A stretch of DNA of 64,000 nucleotides, from assembly GCA_977006965.1 (NCBI GenBank), contig OZ345355.1, forward strand, positions 3,162,001 through 3,226,000, read 5' to 3'. A program made the translations under genes and the position numbers. Position 1 is the stretch's first letter, and the number at the start of each line of letters is the position of its first letter. The notes beneath the pieces are model-generated. The model was given only the letters and a program-made list of their open reading frames with translations. It was not told where the DNA came from and ran no database searches. Shown here piece after piece: positions 10,160-20,530 of this stretch. This DNA comes from Phymatolithon calcareum (taxonomy: Eukaryota > Rhodophyta > Florideophyceae > Hapalidiales).

Positions 10160-12240
10160 ATTGTACCGGAATTTTACTTTTTTCAAGACATTTTTAATAA
10201 AATGTTTTTCCTACCTGACTCTTCGAAGATGTCACACTCATGAATATTTTCAACATGCCTTGCGAAGCAATCTCTCCTCGTAATTGAGCCACAAATATAA
10301 ATCTAAGCCCCGTCAAGTCGATTAAAAGCGGAAAAAACCAGAGTAGTCTTTTTGTCTTACATACTCTGCAATTATTCTGCAATGTATATGACGTAAGAAG
10401 TCCATCTGCAGTCCTTCATGTGTGCTTAGTAGGTGTTAGATGAGAGCCTACACCACTACCGGAAGCGAAAGACCTCTCCGTAGTCGAAGAGCGGCGTCGA
10501 GTGCCATATGTATCATACTTATTTTCGATCAGTTCCTTCGCCATCTGCTCGTAAAAGGTGCACCGGCTCATGCACTGCATTCCCTCCGAATGAGCTCCAG
10601 AGTAGAACAACCAGCTATCGACGGTGAAAATCGCCAAAAGAGAGGTATTAACTCAAAAGAACCAATCTTGAGTTCGGACTTTTTCTTCAGGTTCATTCGT
10701 TTCCTGTTTCAGAGGTCCTTCTTTCATCCGAATTCAAATATTGTCGTTAGGATTAGAATACCAAAGAATTTAAGAAGCCCGGATGCATTCGTCTCTTCTT
10801 TTCCGATTCGTTTCAGCCTGATAGATATCATTGATACTATCATCCCCAAATGACGCTGAGGGACCATGATTAGAAAGCAGTCGTACGGCTTCCGGTAGCC
10901 GATGCCACTATTCCCGAAGATCCGTTGTCCGTCAAAACTTCAAACAGACCGGTACTGACGGAGAATAGGTCAACCAATGGTAGAAAGAACTTACCTCGCG
11001 ACCACTCGATGTCATAGGTGACTATATCTGTAGCGCAACGAAGAGCAGGGCCCAAGAAAGGGGTATCGAACAAACCCCAAACACAGGGATGGTAGCGTGG
11101 CAGAGCAGAGAATAGTGGTAAGGAGTCGGGGGCCCGCTCTGGCGCGGAAGTGCCTAGGATGCAAGCTTCCCAGTGTGGGGGCAGTCAGCCCCACTGGTCG
11201 GGGATCACTTGGCCGAGACCCCGAGATGGGAACGACGAGATGACAGGGGTGCGTCAAGGTGAGGAGCGAGGAGGGGTGAAGTATACGAGCCCGATCCGGG
11301 GAGGCGCACGCTTAAGAAAGCGTAGGCGCAAACCCGGGGACACGGGACCAGAGTCGATGAACCTGCAAGGGATATCCCAATGTGGGGAAAGTCCAAGGCA
11401 AGATGACTACGGTCCAACTTGCTTCTTCCTTTACCTAAGAGCGCCGCCCCGTCCAGGATGTATTCCCCTCAGGCGGCACTGTAATGCCGAAAAATAAGGT
11501 ACGATCACTAACACTATCATACTGCAAACCCAAAGTATACGCGCAATACTACCCTATCAATATGGGCGAACCCCAAATTGGGAAAGGGTATGATACCCCC
11601 ACAGGGACCGCTTCCAGGAGCAAACAAGAGCCCGGCCAATCAGAGCGTGCCCAGAAATCCCGTCCCAGGTGCCATGTACCACAATATCCGGAGAACGCGT
11701 GGGAGTTTCGATGTCTTCGCTCTTCTGGGATGCTTAATCCCAATATCCTTATAAGGCATATTTCAAAGCCCCCAGGAGCGATCTTTAAGAGTGATTAGAA
11801 GTCGTGGAAGCATAAGAGTCTTCAGAGCGGAGAGTTTTCCTCGGCGATCCACTTTCTGCCACTTCTGTCTCCTTTGAGACCGCACTATCTTGCTAGGCTC
11901 TATAAGTTGGTCTGACATTGCGAGGTACTGCAATAATCCCAGGAGAGCTTGGAGGTTTGACTTTAATAATCTTGACTGTTTTAGTTTTAGCTTTCGGTGG
12001 TGCTTGATCGACTAAAATCCAATTGACACTAAGCGATGTGCTTGAAACATCCTTGATTTGTTCGATTACGACTTCCAAGACGGTATCAATGACCAATTTA
12101 GACTTGGTCAATTCGCCGTAAAGAAAGAGCTTTGAGAAAGACTTGTTACCGCAGTTGCTTTTGCATGAACTTGAGCACCGACGCGCCGGCGGTCATGTTT
12201 TGGTGATAGGCTGCAACATGAGCTTACACTCGCTGGTCCA
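10160..12240 (-). mobile_element. Second piggyBac-like element, degraded, minus strand
   Basis: On the minus strand the N-terminal ORF at 11893-12111 (VLEVVIEQIKDVSSTSLSVNW) matches the first element's VLEVLLNEINGRASTSLRVKW. Near 10860-10680 comes RLKRIGKEETNASGLLKFFG followed by ILILTTIFEFG. A C-terminal piece at 10640-10440 contains FYEQMAKELIENKYDTYGTR. At 10380-10200 are remnants of a Cys-rich tail (CRVCKTKR, and in another frame TRRDCFARHVENIHE). The DDE core is missing, and 10870-11810 looks inserted. The element abuts the right end of the first copy, so the two lie tail to tail. Confidence 0.55.
10870..11810. other. GC-rich insert inside the second piggyBac-like element
   Basis: This block separates the N-terminal and later transposase parts of the minus-strand element, with no counterpart in the first copy. 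It is richer in G and C than its flanks. Only short frames occur (e.g. 11150-11497 +) and I recognise none. It could be the 5' region of a retroelement, but no RT or gag motif is visible. Confidence 0.35.
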
Positions 12241-12244
12241 TCGA

Positions 12245-12880
12245 GAGACCAACGAGCTCCTGTGGTGCATATTATCTTAAGGTGCAACTCCTTTCCTTGC
12301 TTTGTCCTTTGGACTAGAATGGTTCAAGATTAGTAAACTACCAGTTTCTTGTCTACAGCCAGGGCGTTGTCTGGAGCGCATTCTCATCGTGAAGGCATTG
12401 GCCGGATCACCCACTGCACCAAATTCTTTTTCCTCTCTCTCTCCTATCACGTACCTCTCTATCCCTTTCTCCGCAGCGACGATCCCGCCGCCTGAATGTG
12501 CACGCGGCAGCGCCGTGCGAGGCACCAGCGTGGGTCTTCGACGACAGTGTATCCCTACGTAGTTCATATGAAATTCAATGAGGAAATCGGCTAAATGGCC
12601 ACCAAAAGAGATAAACATTCCCTAAATTGACACCCTTAGCCAAACCTACTACGGTATCCACGAAGAAAAAGTAGAAAAGCAGAAAGAGCTGTGTTATTTA
12701 TCAAACTACAGCATCTAAATTTGGGAAAGCAGTACTGTATTGTCGCATTCTCCATGAGCACTGCATAAGGCAGTTTATCAAATATCATTTCCGTATGAAC
12801 ACTGCACAATGGATTCTCTTCAACAGTTTGATGCTGTTCTCCTAGGCTTATGATATGACATTTTCTTGAATTTGGCATTG
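12245..12880. other. Gene-free stretch
   Basis: Overlapping frames of 86 aa (+) and 113 aa (-) at 12277-12618 mirror each other and carry no family motif. I see nothing else supportable. Confidence 0.35.
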
Positions 12881-14259
12881 CAGTCGAACCCCTCTAACTG
12901 AAAAACCTATAGTTGAAAAACCTGCAAAACGGCAAACGAGCAGCCTTTCCCGACATTAAAAGTGAGAAAAAATATCCAAATTTAAAGGTGGGTTGAAAAC
13001 TAGGCCCTTTATTTTTCGTTAAATGTTGAAGGTATTTTTCACATGAGGGGTTTATGACAGGTGGCTGATCGTGCGAAAAGAGGGCTGGTTTGTGGCGTGG
13101 AGGGCGAGAAAGTATCATACTGTCAATCATATATTTTCAGCAGGGGAAAGTTACACAGGGGGAGGAAAGCCAGTTTTGGAAGTTTCAAAGATTATAGTGA
13201 AAACGTTGGTTGCGTTGTGCACGGTAAATTATGAGGGATTTCGAGTATCAAAAATATATCTGAAAAGCTGATGTTGATGCACTGCGAGACGTGCCCGTCG
13301 CACGAGATCTGCCAATAAGAACGGCGCTTAAGCAAGGTGCACTACGACGTGGACGTGCGTGTGCGTTAACGGTTGCTTGCGTGGCGCCGGGATCGATGCG
13401 TGCGCAGGTGAAAGGTGCGATAGCTTGGGCTCAAATGCATCGTTTGTGCACACCGCACTACACACTGCCCATCAACGTTAATTCTGATAATTTTCAGCCA
13501 GAGGCGAATGGCGCAACGTGAGCCGTCGCAACATTGGGGCTCCCAATGTTCACAACTTCCTGGCGGCTTTCTCACATATTTTTATGATGCATTTTCGCAT
13601 TGCCGTTCACGCTTCATACAGACCGTACGTGAAGCGCTTGAGAAAAACGATATGACAACCGACTTGCTTTCCTCCCCCTGTATAACTTTCCCCTGTTTTC
13701 AGCCTTCGACTGGAGGACACGTGCCCACATTCTGTAAGTGGACTGTAAAGCATATGAATTTTGATTGTATGACAGACCCCTCCGACAGGAAAACGTAATT
13801 AAGTGGATTTTATTTAGCGGTACCATGTGTCCTGATTGAAGGCATGTCGCGACTTGTGGCACCTTTCTTGCTTATCTACTGTCCTGTGTCGTCGATTCTT
13901 TTCCTTATTGGCTCTTGGTCTTGCTTTTTTTGGATGGATTTTGATCATGTCATCAATGCGAATGATTGTAAGCGCGGCTTCCGTGGCAAACTGCAGAATC
14001 TTCTTCTTGCTCATCGCCGGCTCAACTACACCGGCAGCCATATTATCGCGTATTTCACCTTTGGACAAATCAAGCCCAAACGTCGTCAATTTTCCGCACG
14101 ACTCATCCTTCTGTGCCGCGTGATGTACAGCCTTAAGTTTCGCCACCAAATCAGTAGAGTCCTTCGCCGCATTCACAGCCAATGTCTCCGACAGGAAAAC
14201 GCCTTCAACAGAAAATGTACTACCTGTCCCGAAACTTTGCAGTTATAGGGGTTCGACTG
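12881..14259. mobile_element. Possible Tc1/pogo-like TIR element enclosing a CCT1 retrocopy
   Basis: CAGTCGAACCCCTCTAACTG at 12881-12900 is nearly the reverse complement of 14240-14259 (CAGTCGAACCCCTATAACTG when inverted; one difference). CAGT starts of this style are common in Tc1/mariner/pogo elements. A TA follows the right end but not the left, so a TSD is not shown. The interior has no transposase; it is AT-rich and holds the CCT1 fragment. Confidence 0.45.
13796..14185 (-). pseudogene. CCT1: CCT1/TCP-1 alpha chaperonin, 5'-truncated retrocopy
   Basis: The minus strand encodes the C-terminal ~120 residues of the cytosolic chaperonin alpha subunit, part of the ring that folds actin and tubulin. 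TLAVNAAKDSTDLVAKL, FGLDLSKGEIRDN, AAGVVEPAMSKKK and LQFATEAALTIIRIDDMIK follow the TCP-1 alpha C-terminus closely. The rest of the ~550-aa protein is absent. The piece is bracketed by the 16-bp direct repeat CTCCGACAGGAAAACG (13780-13795 and 14186-14201). Its 3' end carries TAAATAAAA over the stop codon and ends ~15 nt later. This is the signature of a 5'-truncated LINE-mobilised mRNA copy, although no poly(A) tract is left. Confidence 0.8.
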
Positions 14260-14364
14260 TATCTCCATTTTTCGAGGCCATTCTATTTTCGTTGGCCTCG
14301 AATTCCCCCGTTTCTGGTCCAACTGTGGTCAACAGCAATGCAACCTCAAGTTCTTGTTAAATCA

Positions 14365-14398
14365 GTCCGCAATGCAGTGTTAACTCTGCATTGCGGAC
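14365..14398. repeat. Hairpin, 13-bp perfect arms
   Basis: GTCCGCAATGCAG (14365-14377) and CTGCATTGCGGAC (14386-14398) pair perfectly around an 8-nt TGTTAACT loop. It lies outside the TIR element, ~370 bp before the membrane protein gene. Confidence 0.7.
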
Positions 14399-14772
14399 CG
14401 ATGAATTCATATGTGATTTCTGTTTCTAATATTGTCTTATTGCGAACTTTCAAGTAGAAATTTGGCGTTGGGGTCGACCGTTGGAGATGCTCTTACTGTA
14501 TTCTGTAATTCCTTCAATTGCTCGCTCCACGTCTTGCTTTTGTTTCGTTACTCCGGATTGGCTTGCCCAGTGACGACTTTAGCTGCGCTATCACCCATAC
14601 TGCATTCCAAGCTGTCCCCGTCTCCTTCACTTATCTGCGTTTCGCGTAAACAGCTAGATCAATCAGTTCTAGCATCCTCGTTTGGCGTCGACATCTGACT
14701 CTTGCAAACCAGGATCTCGAAAGCCATCGAGAACCTCCCTCATTTGTTTCCCAGAAAGTACCCTGTGCAGCC

Positions 14773-16554
14773 ATGGCGCACGGACATGCTTGCGTTCTAG
14801 TCATCATCTTGTTTCCGCTTTGCGCACTTGTCGAATCGAGCCATCTAGCTCCATTTGATCTTCCATCTGGAAAAACTGCGGAAGATAAGGTGTACTACAC
14901 TTCTGAAAAACTCGCACACTGGCTCAACGAAACCTTTATCGAACCGCGAAATGCATCGATACCTCCGATTTGCGACTATTCTCAACTGTCATGGGCACAC
15001 AACGCAATTCGCTTCAAGAATAAGTTCCCGCGCTTTCAAGTCCTGAAATCCCCTGAACCGTGCGCTGAAACAATCGAAACCAATATCCATCTTGACATGA
15101 GCGAAAAATACAAGTTATTCTTGGAACGTAATGCAAGCTTTCTTCACGAAGAAGGCTTTGTGGGACTGCGCTTTCGCCAGTTCTCGACAATGGTCAGCTC
15201 GGACTTGAAATGCACTGTGTCAAGTGCCACCTTAATCGGTGATGGAATTCTGGTCTACTCTCTTACCGGGTCCTCGGAAAGTGAGCTCCAGCAAATCTGG
15301 AATGGAACTGCTAAACAATACTACATAAACACAAGTGAGGTCGATAAGTACACTGCACATTCATATTCCATGTTCATGTCAATGGAAGATGTGTATAAAG
15401 TCCCGGGATTCAAAGCTGCAGTGGACGAATCGAGTGGAGAACTGTCCCGGCAAGAGAACAGTCTTCAAGAGCTTACGCCGTCAAACACAGCCATCCTCAT
15501 TTTGCCTGTCCTCCTTGCTTTCGTCCCAGCACATGCTATATCATCTGAGATACCGAGATTTCCCATGATCCTCTTCGCCATCGCCACCGACCTTCTTGCG
15601 TCCGTCCCTCTGCTCATTAAGGGCGGAGAAATGCTTCACATTGCTTCTCTAGAAACCTCTGCCAATAATGGCCGCACGTTATTGTTGCAAACTGCGGAAC
15701 TGCGGCTCGCCGAAGCATGGATAACTCAATGCAAAAAAACACTCTTCTCGAAGAGAATTGGAAGTTTTTTCGTGCTTGTCGCTTTGTGGTCAATGTTTGT
15801 TGGATTCACAACAGAATATTTGGCATGGAAATATACACAGGAGAAGTCACACATGAAGTCGGAGAACTCATACCAATATGAAGAAAGCAATGACCAAGCA
15901 GAGATTTCAATCAACCATTCTACCGCCCTGATTACAGGGTCCCTACCCCAAACGGCACAAGATTCAGCCATTGGCACAGGAGTAGAACCTGAATCCGAGT
16001 CAAACGACGTAAATCTAGATGCGACAGGAAAGCCAGTGGAGTTTAAGTTCTTTTTTGCAGGTGTTGTCCTCAGCTTCTTGATTCCGATTCCCTTTTCCTC
16101 CTTTCTGTTTTTGGGTCATCCCTTCTTCAAGAAAACGGAGAGTCGTGAATGGTTCTTCAAGGTTGGAGTTACATTCGGATCCATCCATGCAGTGCTCATT
16201 TGGCTTCAGCTGTTGATCCTGCTCGTTCCGGATTGGTTCATGGTATTCTATTGTTTGTATGTGTTCTTCGTGGTTGCCGTGGACTTGGCCTTCTTCATCG
16301 TGCTTTCCAAACGAAAGAAGACATCGCGGCCCTGCTTGGAAAGAAATGGCGTTACAGAAGGGCATGACACAGGTATTAAGGAGCCATCACCATCTGGCGC
16401 AATGAAGTTCTATGTTGCTGGATTCGTTCTCGGACTGTTCGTTTCTCTTATTTCAATTTTTTACATTTATTGCTTTCCTGGGATTCAAGGCAAACAGAGA
16501 AGGATAAGGCTGTTTAAGATTTGTAGACACGCAATGCTGCACGAGTGTAATTAG
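14773..16554 (+). pseudogene. Multi-pass membrane protein gene (copy B), truncated by an LTR element
   Basis: The 593-aa frame starts at 14773 with a likely signal peptide (MAHGHACVLVIILFPLCALV). A luminal N-terminal half of ~230 residues follows, with several N-glycosylation sequons (NET, NAS, NGT, NTS). Then come hydrophobic segments around residues 240-290 and 325-350 and two C-terminal repeats of a ~100-aa three-helix module: FKFFFAGVVLSFLIPIPFSS, then AMKFYVAGFVLGLFVSLISI. Each module is followed by a CLERN-DTG type linker or its site. At 16522 an LTR begins, so the frame ends in LTR-encoded CRHAMLHECN. The remaining 3' part lies at 17867-18029. The C-terminus is lost, but most of the protein could still be made. 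Family not recognised. Confidence 0.7.
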
Positions 16555-16715
16555 CGACACTTACACTCTCTGCGATATCATAACGCCCCTGCCCATTTGA
16601 AGCGGCGATCCTGATCGCACCTTAGACTGGGCATCTCATCTCATCTTCTCATCGGAGAGAGATCACCCCTTTTCATGATAAACCCAACCTTATCTTAACA
16701 CTCCCAGTGATTACA
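16522..16715 (+). repeat. 5' LTR
   Basis: 194 bp, TGTAGACAC...GTGATTACA. It supplies a premature stop codon at 16552-16554 to the host membrane protein gene. It contains CATCTCATCTCATCTTCTCA, a short pyrimidine-rich run. Confidence 0.85.
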
Positions 16716-16745
16716 GAAATTTCTTTCCTGCAGGAGAATGTTTGA

Positions 16746-17093
16746 GTGTTAAGACGAAGATTGTCCAAGTTTGAATTGGAAATGGATGACCATCGAACCA
16801 TGGGAAGCGGAAGTCTTTCGTCGGCGCAACCTACCGATCGGCAACCAACCGCCGCGCTATTCCAACCCGTGAGCCACCCGATTTTACGGAGTCTCGACCC
16901 AAGAGTTGTGACAAGGTTTTTGAAGGCGAGGAAACGGTACGATGGTGAGGTCAACGAGAAGAAGAAGGAAGCCCCGGCGATGACGGTGGTATCTTACACA
17001 GAGTCATCGACAAGAGAGAAGCCTCTACACAGTCTTCGAATGCCAATGCGCACCGAACATGCGGCGGCAAGGATTCTGGAGTTTACTTCCTAA
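16746..17093 (+). CDS. gag-like ORF inside the LTR element, 115 aa
   Basis: Short frame beginning ~30 bp after the 5' LTR. The central LRSLDPRVVTRFLKARKRYD resembles the helical segment near the start of gag polyproteins in fungal, oomycete and algal LTR elements (inference from pattern). No zinc knuckle follows. The frame closes before the tandem repeats. It may be a relic rather than a working gag. Confidence 0.4.
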   Translation: MLRRRLSKFELEMDDHRTMGSGSLSSAQPTDRQPTAALFQPVSHPILRSLDPRVVTRFLKARKRYDGEVNEKKKEAPAMTVVSYTESSTREKPLHSLRMPMRTEHAAARILEFTS

Positions 17094-17311
17094 GCGACTT
17101 CGATTGTTGCGAAAAAAATCAAGGACGGCAACCGGAGCCCGAATTGAAAGAAAGACGTTCCAGAAGGAACGCAAATATGGATTGGAAGGAGCAACCAATT
17201 CAGAGAAGGGACCTATCTATATCTCCGGCAATAAGGAGGAGAAGGTCAGCGTAGATTTGTGTGGCAATCAACACAAATGATATTCGCGGGACAGAAAAAA
17301 TATGAAAACTC

Positions 17312-17600
17312 AAGGTCGGCAAAAGCGACGAAGAAGGACGGGGTCCAAATCAAGGCCGGGAAAAGCGGCGAAGAAGGACGGGGTCCATATCAAGGTCGGT
17401 AAAAGCGGCGAAGAAGGACGGGGTCCAACTCAAGGTCGGAAAAAGCGACGAAGAAGGACGGGGTCCAACTCAAGGTCGGAAAAAGCGACGAAGAAGGACG
17501 GGGTCCAACTCACGGTCGGAAAAAGCGGCGAAGAAGGACGGGGTCCAAATCAAGGTCAGTAAAAGCTGGCGAAGAAGGACGGGGTCCAACACACGCAAGA
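17312..17600 (+). repeat. 40-bp tandem repeats inside the LTR element
   Basis: Units begin at 17312, 17352, 17392, 17432, 17472, 17512 and 17552, with a drifting eighth at ~17593. The core is AAAAGCGACGAAGAAGGACG GGGTCCAA with small changes. As 40 is not a multiple of three, the frame rotates each unit, so neighbouring units read in frames such as KKRRRTGS and SGEEGRGP. All frames are open and very basic or Gly-rich. Confidence 0.85.
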
Positions 17601-17672
17601 AAAAGCTGGCGAAGAAGGCCAAGCAAACATTGCGAATCAATGATTAATACACTCTTCGAGTGTATGGGGCAC

Positions 17673-17866
17673 TGTAGACACGCAATGCTGCACGAGTGTA
17701 ATTAGCGACACTTACACTCTCTGCGATATCATAACGCCCCTGCCCATTTGAAGCGGCGATCCTGATCGCACCTTAGACTGGGCATCTCATCTCATCTTCT
17801 CATCGGAGAGAGATCACCCCTTTTCATGATAAACCCAACCTTATCTTAACACTCCCAGTGATTACA
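17673..17866 (+). repeat. 3' LTR
   Basis: 194 bp, with no difference seen from the 5' LTR. The purine run before it is weak (TGTATGGGGCAC). A short inverted repeat TACACTC..GAGTGTA lies at about 17648-17664 just upstream. Confidence 0.85.
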
Positions 17867-18029
17867 GATTGGATGCATGGTCGGCGCTTTTAACTCGATA
17901 TTTCTTCTAGAACAGCTACTACCTGTTGTGTTTAATGTCTATATAGGCTACTACATACCAATTTTTAGCTTCGTCTTCGTACTGGTTTTCTGGCTGGTTG
18001 AGAGTGATGTATTCACCGAGAGAGCATAA
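17867..18029 (+). pseudogene. 3' remainder of membrane protein gene copy B
   Basis: Continues the last three-helix module after the LTR element (IGCMVGAFNSIFLLEQLL, VYIGYYIPIFSFVFVLVFW, DVFTERA). A changed codon makes TAA at 18027-18029, where copy A reads ELEN then stop. A LINE inserted directly downstream. Together with 14773-16521 it reconstitutes the pre-insertion gene arrangement. Confidence 0.8.
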
Positions 18030-18039
18030 CTGGAAAACT

Positions 18040-19165
18040 GCCGACACAAGATCACCCGTTTTCAAGCTTGCAGGGAAAACGCTGGCAAAGGTCAAAGAAG
18101 TCTCATACCTCGGCATCTTACCCAGTAATGAGAGAGTTACCGACACAAAAATGCTTGAGCGCAAGCGACAGGCCAAGATCGCGGTATATCAACTGATGTC
18201 CCTGGGTGTCTCGTTGCGGACACTCAGCCCCTTCAAAGCAGTGAAGACATACAAGGCGTTGATACAACCATGCACCTGACGCCATGGGCACCGAAAGTCT
18301 AGACAGCTATCGCAGAAGTGGAGAAGACATTTTCGCACAAGTGTTCGGTTCAATATCGAAACACCGCTATGTCAGACTTCGCCTTCTTTGCTGAATTCAC
18401 AGCGCCGAGAACAGGAGACTCGTTCTAGCACTCAGAATGCTGGAACGAGCCAGATCAAAGAAAAGGAACCTTCTGGTCGTCCCAATCGAGGAAAGAGATG
18501 TGAATAAACTGCAATGGGTTAGTTGAGACATATCAGCAATGCTACAGTACGACCTATTCAAGACGAAACTGGCTTTCCTGAGGCAGGGAGTTTTAGAAAA
18601 ATCGCTGCGGACCTTGCTCTTCAAAGACGAAGGAGACGTTTCGTAGTCCAACAGAAAGAGGAAAATTCCCTACGATCTGCCGGGCTCCACCCCGGTGATC
18701 ATCAGACTCCCGAAAATACGGCACCGCCAATTAGCGGTAAAGTGGGCATTCGGTCGGTTCCCCCCAATGAGCACATCACTTATCACAGAAAAGTATCGGT
18801 GATACTGTACCAATTCTCATGAGCAACCTGGAAGAACAACTGATCAAAGAGGAGATTAATATCACTGAAAAAGCTCTAGACAAGCTACTCTTCTTCACTA
18901 TCGTCTTTTATGACGACATGGAATAGACAAGGCGTCAATTGAGCTATGATCCAGAGCCCCATCTGAAATCTGACCAAAGGACCCCAAGCTTTTCCCTCCG
19001 CCCTTTTTATGGGAGAGGGTTTTTGCAGCTAGGGCTACGACGTTAACCCGGGTTACAAGTATTTGAATAGATGATCGAAGCTACAACGTAGCTGCTGAAA
19101 CGCATCTCCCTTGCAGTCTCATGAGTGTTACTGAGGGCGTTTAATAAATTCCAAACTCGAAAAAA
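18040..19165 (+). mobile_element. 5'-truncated LINE (insert 1)
   Basis: Flanked by TAACTGGAAAACT at 18027-18039 and 19166-19178; the empty site is in copy A near 356. The 5' end encodes the end of an RT (VKEVSYLGILPSNERVTDTK, KARQ-type helix, FKAVKTYKALIQP). In shifted frames come TPWAPKV.TAIAEVEKTF and IHSAENRRLVLALRMLERAR. The 3' end has AATAAA ~17 nt before a five-A tail. Its last ~300 bp recur inverted in insert 2. Dead on arrival by 5' truncation. Confidence 0.8.
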
Positions 19166-19324
19166 TAACTGGAAAACTAGAAGGAATTTCTTCGTAGTAA
19201 TCAACTTACCTTAGCGCTACCGGAGAAAATATTCGAAGTGGACTGCTGTACGTAATTTGAGTGAATGAAAACATAAGCGAAGGATTGTAGCACAGGGAAA
19301 AGTCTCTCAGGTGCAGGGATAATT

Positions 19325-19620
19325 TTTTTTTGAATTTGGAATTTATTAAACGCCCTCAGTAACACTCATGAGACTGCAAGGGAGATGCGTTTCAGCAGCT
19401 ACGTTGTAGCTTCGATCATATATTCAATTACTTGTAACCCGGGTTAACGTCGTAGCCCTAGCTGCAAAAACCCTCTCCCGTAAAAGGGCGGAGGGAAAAG
19501 CTTGGGGTCCACTGATCAGACTTCCTCAATTGACGCCTTATCTATTCCATGTCGTCGTAAAAGACGATAGTGAAGAAGAGTAGCTTGTCTAGAGCTTTTT
19601 CAGTGATATTAATCTCCTCT
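19325..19620 (-). mobile_element. 5'-truncated LINE 3' end (insert 2), opposite orientation
   Basis: 296 bp nearly identical to the reverse complement of the last ~300 bp of insert 1, with a T9 (A9) tail at its low-coordinate end. Flanked by TGCAGGGATAATT at 19312-19324 and 19621-19633. Inserts 1 and 2 thus form an inverted pair about 160 bp apart. Confidence 0.85.
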
Positions 19621-19715
19621 TGCAGGGATAATTGACAAAAAGTGCTTCAATTGAACAGAAATCCATTCATCCTTAGCGCTACAGTAGAGTATGCATAATG
19701 CAATTGCTCTAGTGT

Positions 19716-20530
19716 CTCTCCGACCTACGTATGAATACTGCTTGCACCTGGTACCGCTGAGTGCGAACAACATCGGGAAAATACATCAGCTGGAGGCGGC
19801 AGTAGTTGGCCAGATAACTGGGGGGCGGAGCGCGCGAACGTCTCAACGAATTAGGAAAATGCTCGGAATGGCGGACATCACAACACGCCGAGAAGTCCTC
19901 GCCAAGAAACTCTTTGAACGCCTGAAATGCCTGGTGAAAGAAGAAATAGAGGAGTCCCGCACGGCAGACAAGTGGCAGGCAATCCGCGACTGCGAGGCAC
20001 TGTTGCGAATGTGGCCGAAAATCGCAGACCAAGACCCAATCGGGAGCCAGGCGACGCGCTGGCGGGAGGAAGAGACTCGGATACCACACCGTCGCATCCC
20101 GATCCCGAACGACTTCGCGGCTAGCACTGCATTAAGACTCCCCAGAAAAGGTCTCACCACAGTTGTACTCGGTTGGTACCTAGGCCGTTTCCCCGGTGAC
20201 CCGCAAACAATTGTGTGGCTATAAGGCTCAAACGGGATCAAACGGATGAGAACGCTGCGAAGTTTACTACTTGTCCACAATCGGACGAGAAGCGAGCGAA
20301 TGGAATTAGTAACGATCCTTGAGAACTTGACTGACTACAGGCCACGCCCTCTGAAGTGGAGACCAGCAGCACGGCACAGCGTTTCTTCGAGGAATCCTGG
20401 AATTAATTCGGCCTGATAGTAGCCGAACAAGTACGGAATAATACACGCAGCTAGAAAACCTTTAGAATGGAACATTGCCAACTTACTCCTTCACGGGGGC
20501 ACCGGGCACCTCAATAAAATGAACAATTAA
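19716..20530 (+). mobile_element. 5'-truncated LINE (insert 3)
   Basis: Flanked by GCTCTAGTGT at 19706-19715 and 20531-20540. The frame at 19716-20224 encodes the post-RT region: SLRPTYEYCLHLVPLSANN, KIHQLEAAVVGQI, RIRKMLGMADITTRREVLAK, ending VVLGWYLGRFPGDPQTIVWL. The 3' tail is CAATAAAATGAACAATTA without a clean poly(A). It overlaps the part missing from insert 1 and probably belongs to a related but distinct family. Confidence 0.8.

Larger units (their letters stand above)
16522..17866 (+). mobile_element. Short non-autonomous LTR retrotransposon (TRIM-like), 1345 bp
   Basis: 194-bp direct repeats at 16522-16715 and 17673-17866 read identically by eye. Each starts TGTAGACA and ends GATTACA (TG...CA), and the element is flanked by the 4-bp duplication GATT (16518-16521, 17867-17870). 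The empty site is visible in copy A near 200. The ~957-bp interior lacks protease, RT and integrase but has a short gag-like ORF and a 40-bp tandem array. Identical LTRs imply a very recent insertion. It must have been mobilised in trans. I see no convincing tRNA primer site. Confidence 0.85.

Noticed and set aside
11030-11500. rRNA or snRNA in the GC-rich insert
   Set aside because: No rRNA core motif, Sm site or cloverleaf found; it is an insert in a transposon copy.
16302-17900. CRISPR-like array in the 40-bp repeats
   Set aside because: Repeats are contiguous without unique spacers and sit inside an LTR element in eukaryotic DNA.
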